Positions 1-7,688 of a stretch of 64,000 nucleotides of DNA are shown piece after piece (position 1 is the stretch's first letter; each line of letters opens with the position of its first letter). A program made the translations under genes and the position numbers. The DNA comes from Streptomyces lienomycini (GTDB lineage Bacteria > Actinomycetota > Actinomycetes > Streptomycetales > Streptomycetaceae). Where the stretch lies: positions 3,844,001 to 3,908,000 of the forward strand of contig NZ_CP116257.1 of the NCBI RefSeq assembly GCF_027947595.1. Reading direction: 5' to 3'. The notes under the pieces were generated by a model, which saw nothing but the letters and a program-made list of their open reading frames with translations, did no database searches and was not told where the DNA came from.

Positions 1-311
1 CGGCCGGTGCGTTCGCGCTGGAGGCGGGCGCGACCGGCGTCGGTGAGGTGCAGCAGGAGTTTGCGGCCGTCCTCGGGGTGCTGTTCACCGCGGACCAGGC
101 CCTCCGCGGTGAGGTCCTTGACCGACTTGGCCGCCGACTGGTGGGTGACCCCGCGCAGGCGGGCGACGTCGGCCGTGGTCAGCGGGCCGCCGCGGTCGAG
201 GAATCCGAGGACGGCGGCCTCGCCGGGAGGCATGGTGTCCACCGTTCGTACCGCCCGGACCAGCTCACCGAGCGAGTGCCGCAGTTCCTCGGCCAGCGCG
301 TCTTCGTCCAT
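1..311 (-). CDS. MarR-family transcriptional regulator (C-terminus cut by window edge)
   Basis: Reading the minus strand from the ATG at 311 gives MDEDALAEELRHSLGELVRA, then a winged-helix pattern (PLTTADVARLRGVTHQSAAK, then a wing with LVRGEQHPEDGRKLLLHLT). This is the usual MarR layout of recognition helix plus beta-wing with the DGR signature. About 103 residues are present and the C-terminal dimerisation helix is off the window. It is divergent from the metallo-hydrolase at 412, with TTGTACA repeats between them, so it probably represses that gene and itself. The ligand is unknown. The family call is firm; the target is inferred from gene order. Confidence 0.85.
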   Translation of the reverse strand, partial: MDEDALAEELRHSLGELVRAVRTVDTMPPGEAAVLGFLDRGGPLTTADVARLRGVTHQSAAKSVKDLTAEGLVRGEQHPEDGRKLLLHLTDAGRARLQRERTG

Positions 312-343
312 GGGGGCATCCTATCCGGGCTCACGGAGTCGAG

Positions 344-363
344 TTGTACAGTTAAGTTGTACA
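344..363. promoter_or_regulatory. Probable MarR operator, repeated TTGTACA
   Basis: TTGTACA occurs twice (344-350 and 356-362), one helical turn apart. The second copy forms the palindrome TTGTACAA. The site lies between the divergent MarR and metallo-hydrolase genes, where an autoregulatory MarR site is expected. The assignment is inferred from position and symmetry only. Confidence 0.5.
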
Positions 364-411
364 AACAGATTTCAGGCAGGCTTCGAGTGGAGTCGGAAGG
401 ACGTGTCGTTC

Positions 412-1053
412 ATGGAACTCACCAAGTTCGGTCATGCGTGTGTGCGGCTGGAGAAGGACGGGCGTCGCCTGGTCATCGACCCCGGCGGTCTGAGCGATCC
501 GGGGGCGCTGGAGGGCGCCGACGCCGTACTCGTCACGCACGAGCACTTCGACCACTTCTCGGAGGAGGTGCTGCGCCGGGCGGCCGCGGCGAGCCCGGGT
601 CTTCGGATCTGGACCAACTCCTCGGTCGCGAAGCGACTGGACGGTCTCGGGACACGGGTCGCCGCCGTCGGGGACGGGGACGACTTCACCGTCGCGGGCT
701 TCGACGTCCGGGTCCACGGGACCTGGCACGCGGTCATCCACCCGGACGTCCCGCGCATCTCCAACATCGGATTCCAGGTGGACGGAACCCTCTTCCACCC
801 CGGCGACGCCCTGACCGTCCCCGACGGCCCGGTCGGCACACTGCTGCTGCCCGTACACGCCCCCTGGTCCACCGTCGGAAACCTGATCGACTACGTGCGC
901 GAGGTCGCCCCCCACGACGCCTACGCCGTGCACGACGGCGCCCTCAACGACGTCGGCACCGCGATGGTCGAGGGCTTCCTCGGTGAGCGGGGCCCCGGGG
1001 TTCCGGCCCGCTACCACCGGCTGGCCCCGGGCACGAGCGTCCGGATCGGCTGA
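412..1053 (+). CDS. MBL-fold metal-dependent hydrolase (UlaG-like)
   Basis: This 213-residue protein has the metallo-beta-lactamase-fold signature THEHFDH at residues 42-48, followed by a conserved GTWHAVIHPD segment, HPGDAL and a late PVHAPW/AVHDGALND region. These supply the remaining metal ligands. The short single-domain layout and the opening MELTKFGHACVRLE resemble UlaG-like hydrolases. It is probably cytoplasmic, since no signal peptide is visible. The substrate cannot be read from sequence. It is divergent from a MarR regulator, which suggests induction by a small molecule. The ATG is preceded by GGAAGGA about 12 bases upstream, and upstream in-frame extension lacks coding character. 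Confidence 0.85.
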   Translation: MELTKFGHACVRLEKDGRRLVIDPGGLSDPGALEGADAVLVTHEHFDHFSEEVLRRAAAASPGLRIWTNSSVAKRLDGLGTRVAAVGDGDDFTVAGFDVRVHGTWHAVIHPDVPRISNIGFQVDGTLFHPGDALTVPDGPVGTLLLPVHAPWSTVGNLIDYVREVAPHDAYAVHDGALNDVGTAMVEGFLGERGPGVPARYHRLAPGTSVRIG

Positions 1054-1082
1054 GGCCGGCCACCGGTCCGCCCGCTCACGCG

Positions 1083-1101
1083 CCCGGGCATGAGGCCCGG
1101 G
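1083..1101. terminator. Short GC hairpin after the metallo-hydrolase
   Basis: CCCGGGC (1083-1089) pairs with GCCCGGG (1095-1101) across a 5-base loop, 30 bases after the hydrolase stop. No U-tract follows, as is usual in Streptomyces. Confidence 0.45.
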
Positions 1102-1119
1102 GAGAGGCCGGACAGAGGC

Positions 1120-1494
1120 CGCGGAAGAACGCCGTGACGCCGTCGGCGAGCAGTCGGACAGGCGGTCGGGGTGTCGGCACGGACCGTCCGGTGCTACTTC
1201 GCCACCGGGGAGAGCCGTGTACGGCCGTTGCTGTCGACGGGCGTCGACGCGATCGCCGAAACCCCGAGGCACTGGGACCCCGACCGTCCCCTGCCGGACG
1301 CCTTCGACCACCTGTGGGCCACCGACGCCGCCCTTCCCGGCCCCGACGTCGGCGCCCTCCTGCGCCTGGCCAGGACCGAAGCGGGCCTGCGTGCGGTCTG
1401 GCTGCAGACCCACGACGAGGCCGAACCCGTCTTCGCCCGCGCCCTCGACGAGTGGGCCCGGCTGCCCGCCGACGAAACGCGGTGGACGGGGTGA
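1120..1494 (+). pseudogene. TetR-family regulator remnant lacking the start of its HTH
   Basis: The frame from 1171 reads VSARTVRCYFATGESRVRPLL, which is the recognition-helix end of a TetR HTH (family pattern VSxRTxFRYFxTKEDLVLPLL). An acceptable ligand-domain remainder follows, ending at the stop at 1494. The first helices of the HTH are missing. Upstream sequence to about 1120 still looks like the lost segment but in other frames. The family's conserved FRYF is CYFATGES here, a further sign of decay. It probably once regulated a neighbouring gene. A working regulator is unlikely because the DNA-binding domain is incomplete. Confidence 0.65.
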
Positions 1495-1552
1495 CGCGCG
1501 GGCTTGTAGCTTGCGGTGGAAGATCGTGACGCCGCCCGAGGAGGTGAGACCC

Positions 1553-1606
1553 GTGAACGCAGTATCGACGTGGGTGCTCCCCCTTTCCGTCACGGTCGGC
1601 GACTGA
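1553..1606 (+). CDS. 17-codon leader ORF upstream of the FAD monooxygenase
   Basis: A GTG-started ORF encodes VNAVSTWVLPLSVTVGD. It sits behind a near-perfect ribosome binding site (GAGGAGG at 1538-1544) and ends 54 bases before the monooxygenase start. The strong binding site on so short an ORF, together with the stem-loop at 1620-1646, suggests a leader peptide for translation-linked attenuation. GCTCCC in the leader (1576-1581, codons 8-10) can also pair with GGGAGC (1620-1625), which would compete with that stem-loop. The peptide has no family I can name. Function is inferred; it could also be a chance ORF. Confidence 0.45.
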   Translation: MNAVSTWVLPLSVTVGD

Positions 1607-3199
<1,593 letters not shown>

Positions 3200-3299
3200 T
3201 CGCGGGAGCGGAGGACGGACAGGCCCCGACGAGCGGTCGGGGCCGCGACCGGGGCCGGGGCGGTGCGGTCGCGCCCCGGCCGCCCTCGCCGAGCACGCG

Positions 3300-3635
3300 T
3301 CAGCCGGAGCGCCCTTCCCGCTCCAGGGCGTCCGTCAGCGACTCCAGCAGGCCCGGCACCGAATCCTCCAGGTCGGCGCCGCGCAGCCGGTGGCCGCGAG
3401 AGGTGCCGACCATGACCGGATGGAGGATGCCCGCCTCCACGAGGATCTTGAAATGGTGGGTCGCGGTGGACTTGCTCAGGCCCTCGTACAGGTCCGAGCA
3501 GGCCGCTTCGGCGGGGGAGAGCACCGTCAGACGTCGGACCATCTCCAGGCGTACGGGGTCGGCGAGGGCACGCAGCAGCTTCTGGACGTGGCCGACGGGC
3601 GGCAACTGGTCCGACGGGATCTCCCAGGACGGCAT
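3300..3635 (-). CDS. ArsR-family winged-helix repressor
   Basis: This 111-residue ArsR/SmtB-type regulator has the core LLRALADPVRLEMVRRL at residues 20-36, recognition helix GLSKSTATHHFKILVEAGIL and wing VGTSRGHRLR. No cysteine-based metal site (CxC) is seen; the only cysteine is in EAACSDLY. It may therefore respond to something other than arsenic or cadmium. It is divergent from the MFS exporter at 3720, with nested palindromes overlapping both promoters, so it most likely represses that exporter and itself. Confidence 0.9.
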   Translation of the reverse strand: MPSWEIPSDQLPPVGHVQKLLRALADPVRLEMVRRLTVLSPAEAACSDLYEGLSKSTATHHFKILVEAGILHPVMVGTSRGHRLRGADLEDSVPGLLESLTDALEREGRSG

Positions 3636-3646
3636 GACGCGACTCC

Positions 3647-3706
3647 AAGTTTGACGCTCATCGTACTTCTCCCTAGCATCCCTGAAGTACGACCTTCATC
3701 AAACTT
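3647..3706. promoter_or_regulatory. Divergent promoters with two nested inverted repeats (ArsR operator)
   Basis: Two perfect dyads share one centre: outer AAGTTTGA (3647-3654) with TCAAACTT (3699-3706), and inner TCGTACTTC (3661-3669) with GAAGTACGA (3684-3692). On the plus strand TTGACG (3651) and TAGCAT (3674) are 17 bases apart. On the minus strand TTGATG (3702-3697) and ATGCTA (3679-3674) are also 17 apart. Both promoters therefore use the same -10 region inside the operator. Confidence 0.75.
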
Positions 3707-3719
3707 ACCAGGAGCCCTC

Positions 3720-4970
3720 GTGCGGTCCCCTCTCTCTGCCCGCCGTCCACAGCCATGGAGCTACGCCACACTCCTCGCCCTCCTCATTCTGGGGCAGGCG
3801 ACCTCCGCCATTCCGTCTCCGCTCTACTCCCTGTACGCCGAGAAGTGGGACTACCCGCCCTTCCTGACCACGGTCGTCTTCGCCGCGTACGGGGCCGTGG
3901 CGGTGATCGCGATCCTCGTCTCCGGGCCCCTGTCGGACCGTTACGGCCGTCGGCCCGTGCTCCTCGTCGCCGTCCTGCTGCTCCTGGCCGGGCTCGCCGT
4001 CTTCACCTTCGCCGCGGGGCCGGGTTACCTCGTCGTGGCACGGATGCTCAACGGACTGGGGATCGGCGCCATCGTCGTCGTGGGCGGGGCCGCCCTGCTG
4101 GACGTGAGCCCGGAGCGGGCCGCGCGGAGCGGCACGTTCACCGCCATCGCGTTCAACGTGGGCATCGCCGTAGCCGCGCTGGGCACCGCGACCCTGGCCC
4201 AGACCGGATTCCACCCCCTTCTCGTGCCCTACCTCGCCGACGGACTCGTCGCCGTCGCCCTGCTCGTCCTCCTCGCGGTGATGCGGGAGCCGCACCCGTC
4301 GGTCGGTGCCGCGCCCCTGGGCATCCCGCGTCCGCAGGTCCCCAAGGAGATCCGCCAACGCTTCACCTTCGCCGTGATCGGAGCCGGTGCCGCCTGGGCC
4401 GTGCTCGGCGTCTGCTTCTCGCTGGAGCCCGCGATCGCCTCCCGTGCCGCGCACATCGACGGACCGCTCTTCGGCGGCGTGATCATCGCCGCCGTCACCC
4501 TCACCGCGGCCGTCGCGCAGGTGATCGGCGGCCGCTACCCCGCACGCACGGTCGCGCTCGTCGGCGACACGGCCCTCGCCGCCCTCATGCTGGCCGGCGT
4601 GGCGGGCTTCGCCACCGGCAACGCCGTCGTCATCACCGTCACCGTCGCCCTCCAGGGCGGCGCGTACGGACTCGCCTTCGGCGGCTCGCTGCGCCACCTG
4701 ACCGCGCACATCCCCGCCGAGCGCCGCGGAGCCGTCATGTCCGCGTTCTACCTGCTCGCCTACGGCGCGCTCATCACGCCGACCCTGCTCGTCGGCCTCG
4801 GCGCGACCGTGTGGAGCGACACCGCGATCTTCCCCGTTTTCTCCGTCCTCGCGGCGCTTCTCTGCCTGACCGCCGTGGTCGTCGAACGGCGGCAGGGACG
4901 TCGGGAAGCGCACGGCGGGGCGACGCTGTCGTCGGGCCCGGAGGCGCGAGCGGTGAGCCGCACCGACTGA
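3720..4970 (+). CDS. MFS transporter, probable drug or metabolite exporter
   Basis: This 416-residue integral membrane protein has about 12 predicted hydrophobic segments. It carries the MFS loop 2-3 motif GPLSDRYGRRPVLL, and the matching site in the second half is weak, as is common. The GTG start follows AGGAG by about five bases; longer upstream ORF sequence is antisense to the ArsR gene. It is divergent from that regulator and shares its operator, so expression is probably induced by the regulator's ligand. Substrate is unknown. The charged C-terminal tail is cytoplasmic. Confidence 0.85.
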   Translation: MRSPLSARRPQPWSYATLLALLILGQATSAIPSPLYSLYAEKWDYPPFLTTVVFAAYGAVAVIAILVSGPLSDRYGRRPVLLVAVLLLLAGLAVFTFAAGPGYLVVARMLNGLGIGAIVVVGGAALLDVSPERAARSGTFTAIAFNVGIAVAALGTATLAQTGFHPLLVPYLADGLVAVALLVLLAVMREPHPSVGAAPLGIPRPQVPKEIRQRFTFAVIGAGAAWAVLGVCFSLEPAIASRAAHIDGPLFGGVIIAAVTLTAAVAQVIGGRYPARTVALVGDTALAALMLAGVAGFATGNAVVITVTVALQGGAYGLAFGGSLRHLTAHIPAERRGAVMSAFYLLAYGALITPTLLVGLGATVWSDTAIFPVFSVLAALLCLTAVVVERRQGRREAHGGATLSSGPEARAVSRTD

Positions 4971-5037
4971 GCGGTGGGCCGGCCCGCGGCCGGGGCGGTG
5001 TGCCGCGACGCCCCGGAACGCCCCCCGGCGGGGACGC

Positions 5038-5901
5038 TCACAGCCGGGTCGCCGTGCGGACGAGTCCGGCGAGCGCGGGGGAGCGGCTGTGAGCCGGCCA
5101 GGCGAGGTGGGTGACGACGGGAGGCGCGTCGGTCAGGGGGACGGCGGCGTGCTCCGCCCACAGCCAGGCACGGGCCGAGTCCGGGTAGACCGCCACCGTA
5201 CGGCCGAGGGCGATCAACTGGGCCAACTGGGTCTGATCGTGGATCTCCGGCCCCGGGCCGGGCGGGTACGTGCCGTGGCGGGCCCAGCGGGCGAGCGGAA
5301 GACCGGGGACGTCCTCGATGTCGGCCACCGAGAGGGTCCTGCGGGCGGCGAGGGGGTGACCGGCGGGCAGGACGGCGATCTGCCCCTCGGTCATCAGCTC
5401 CTCGCTGTCGAACCCGGCGAGGGAGTTGAACGGAGCGTGCATCAGCGCCGCGTCAGCACGGCCGTCGCGCAGCATCTCCTCCTGGTCACAGGTGCCACTC
5501 GGCAGCACCTCGACGTCGGCGCCGTCCGTTTCGGCCGCACAGGCGTCGAGGAGCTTGTGCAGCAGTTCGTGGGACGCGCCGGCCTTCACCGCCAGCACCA
5601 GGTGGTCGCGGCGGCCACCCGGCCGATCCGCACCACCGGCACGCCGGGTGCGACGAGCGGCGGCGATGGTCGCGTCCAGGGCGGCGCGGCCCTCGTGGAG
5701 CAGCATCTCCCCGGCGACGGTCAGCGAGACGCTCCGGCGGTCGCGGTCCAACAGGCGGACACCGAGGCGCCGTTCCAGCTGCTGGACCGCCCGGGACAGC
5801 GGAGGCTGGGCGATGCCGAGGCGCTCGGCGGCACGGCCGAAGTGCAGCTCCTCGGCGACGGCGAGGAAGTACCTCAGCTCGCGGATCTCCAAGGTGTCCA
5901 T
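5038..5901 (-). CDS. LysR-family transcriptional regulator
   Basis: This 287-residue protein opens with the LysR winged HTH (ELRYFLAVAEELHFGRAAERLG, then QPPLSRAVQQLERRLGVRLLDR), followed by a substrate-binding domain from about residue 90. The opening resembles regulators of aromatic or oxidoreductase genes (CbnR/BenM-like spacing). It is divergent from the aldo/keto reductase at 6111, the probable target. A T-N11-A dyad lies 20 bases upstream of the start. The effector is unknown. Confidence 0.9.
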   Translation of the reverse strand: MDTLEIRELRYFLAVAEELHFGRAAERLGIAQPPLSRAVQQLERRLGVRLLDRDRRSVSLTVAGEMLLHEGRAALDATIAAARRTRRAGGADRPGGRRDHLVLAVKAGASHELLHKLLDACAAETDGADVEVLPSGTCDQEEMLRDGRADAALMHAPFNSLAGFDSEELMTEGQIAVLPAGHPLAARRTLSVADIEDVPGLPLARWARHGTYPPGPGPEIHDQTQLAQLIALGRTVAVYPDSARAWLWAEHAAVPLTDAPPVVTHLAWPAHSRSPALAGLVRTATRL

Positions 5902-5921
5902 GGCCAGAGCGTAACTCGGTG

Positions 5922-5936
5922 ATACCTGCCGGGTAT
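5922..5936. promoter_or_regulatory. LysR-type T-N11-A binding site
   Basis: ATACC-tgccg-GGTAT is a perfect 5-bp dyad with T and A eleven bases apart, the LysR recognition pattern. It lies between the LysR gene and the aldo/keto reductase. Confidence 0.6.
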
Positions 5937-6110
5937 GACAGGGCACCGCATCGGTATTGGCCGCGCCGCCGGCCGACGGGCGAACATCGACGGCATGAGC
6001 GGAACGGAGTCCGCGCCGCCGACCCCGGCGAACAAGGGGCCCCCGGCGAACGGCGGACCAGACGACGAGCAACCCTCTGTGATTCGACCCAGCAGGAAAG
6101 ACACCACGGC

Positions 6111-6983
6111 ATGAACACAACTCCCGCGTCACTGCCCGGCGGAACCTGGACCCTGGGCGACATGACCGTCGCCCGTTTCGGCTACGGCGCCATGCAACTC
6201 GCCGGTCCCGGGGTCATGGGCCCGCCCGCCGACCACGACGGCGCGCTCGCCGTCCTGCGCGAGGCCGCCGCTCTCGGCATCAACCACATCGACACCGCCG
6301 GCGCGTACGGGCCGCGGGTCACCAACCGGCTGATCCGCGAGGCGCTGCACCCCCGTCCCGGAACGCTGCGCATCGTGACCAAGGTCGGCGCGGTCCGTGA
6401 CGAGCAGGGCGGGTGGCCCCCCGCCCGGCGCCCCGACGACCTGCGCCGTGCCGTCCACGAGAACCTCGAGGACCTCGGCCTCGACGTGCTCGACGTGGTC
6501 AACCTCCGGCTCGGCGACGCTCAGGGACCCCGGCCCGAGTCTCTCGCCGAGCCTTTCGAGACCCTCGTCGAGCTCCAGCGCCAGGGCCTGATCCGGCACC
6601 TCGGGGTGAGCAACGTGCTGCCGGAACAGGTGGCGGAGGCGCAGTCGATCGCGCCGATCGTGTGCGTGCAGAACATGTACAACCTCGCGCACCGCCAGGA
6701 CGACGAACTGATCGACGACCTGGCCGCCGAGGGAGTCGCCTACGTCCCCTTCTTCCCGCTCGGCGGGTTCACTCCGCTCCAGTCCACCGCGCTCTCGGCC
6801 GTGGCCTCCCGGCTGGAAGCGAGCCCGATGGCGGTCGCCCTGTCCTGGCTGCTGCGGCGCTCGCCGAACATCCTCCTGATCCCCGGCACCTCGTCGGTGG
6901 CCCACCTGCGCGAGAACGTCGCAGGCGCGGGACTTCCGCTCTCCGAGAGGGACCTCGCGGAACTGGACGGGATCGGCCGGTAG
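6111..6983 (+). CDS. Aldo/keto reductase family oxidoreductase
   Basis: This 290-residue TIM-barrel reductase contains DTAGAYG (catalytic Asp61 and Tyr66), the catalytic Lys91 in IVTKVG and the cofactor-binding stretch IPGTSSVAHLREN near the C-terminus, which indicates NADP(H) use. The fourth tetrad position, normally His, is in NLRLG (Arg near 133). The same substitution occurs in some bacterial reductases of this branch. The substrate is not evident. It is divergent from LysR and probably activated by it. The ATG has GGAAAG 12 bases upstream. Confidence 0.88.
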   Translation: MNTTPASLPGGTWTLGDMTVARFGYGAMQLAGPGVMGPPADHDGALAVLREAAALGINHIDTAGAYGPRVTNRLIREALHPRPGTLRIVTKVGAVRDEQGGWPPARRPDDLRRAVHENLEDLGLDVLDVVNLRLGDAQGPRPESLAEPFETLVELQRQGLIRHLGVSNVLPEQVAEAQSIAPIVCVQNMYNLAHRQDDELIDDLAAEGVAYVPFFPLGGFTPLQSTALSAVASRLEASPMAVALSWLLRRSPNILLIPGTSSVAHLRENVAGAGLPLSERDLAELDGIGR

Positions 6984-7069
6984 CAGGACGCGGCACCTGG
7001 CCACAATAGGGGCCGGGGCCGGACCGCCGGGCGGGCCCTCGTGGTGGTGACGAACAGAGAGGCGAGTGC

Positions 7070-7231
7070 GTGACACGGCATCAGGAGAGTACGCAGGAGC
7101 AGGTGGCGACGAGGGCGCCGCGAGGGCGGACCCGGTGGTGGGTGGTCGCCTCGATACTCGGCGCTCCCGCGCTGGCGGTGGTCGGATTCGTGGCACTCCT
7201 CGCGACGTGGGTGCTGTTCGGCGACGGCTGA
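7070..7231 (+). CDS. Small single-span membrane protein, unknown function
   Basis: This 53-residue ORF starts at GTG behind an AGAGGCGAG binding site. A polar, Arg-rich first half (residues 1-23) is followed by one hydrophobic segment, WWVVASILGAPALAVVGFVA and onward, and a short acidic end. Positive residues before the span predict an N-in orientation. Codon third positions are strongly G/C, as in neighbouring genes. I recognise no family. It stands alone between the reductase and a decayed metallo-hydrolase. Confidence 0.55.
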   Translation: MTRHQESTQEQVATRAPRGRTRWWVVASILGAPALAVVGFVALLATWVLFGDG

Positions 7232-7313
7232 GAGGGCATAGCGCCGCGGTCGGAGCTGCTTCCGCGAGGTTCTCGGGACAGCTCCGGCCGCCGCCCCCCC
7301 TTCTTCCCGGACC

Positions 7314-7665
7314 GTGGGCGGCGTCACCGTCCACCGCGTCGACGAGACTCCTCCGCCGTCCGGGACCGGACCGTGGCCGCTGCCCGGCGCCACCCCCGGC
7401 CTCGTGACCGCCGAGGACCGGTCGCACCCCCACTTCGCCGACGCCGAGGGCATCCTCCGCGTCGACAGCCACAGCTTCGCCCTCACCCTCGACGGCCTGC
7501 GCGTCCTGGTCGACACCGGCGTCGGCAACGGCAAGGAACGGCTGGAACACACGGGAAGCCGAAGGCGAGTGGGTCCCCACCTTCCCCCACGCCCGCTACC
7601 TCGCGTCCCGTACCGAGCGAGAGTTCTGGGCCGGGTACGCCATGTCGGCGCCTGCGTCGACACCG
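7314..7665 (+). pseudogene. Metallo-beta-lactamase-fold hydrolase with internal deletion
   Basis: The first part (frame from 7314) reads VGGVTVHRVDETPPP, then SFALTLDGLRVLVDTGVGNG, the normal N-terminal strand pair of an MBL-fold quinolone-signal or AHL-type hydrolase. After KERLEHTG the frame changes at about 7555 and continues as REAEGEWVPTFPHARYLASR, a segment normally found well after the metal-binding HxHxDH motif. That motif and roughly 50 residues around it are gone. Sequence after EFWAGYAM runs into the helicase 3' end. With no metal site, the product cannot be active. Confidence 0.7.
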
Positions 7666-7688
7666 ACCGGCCATGTCGTCACCCGACC

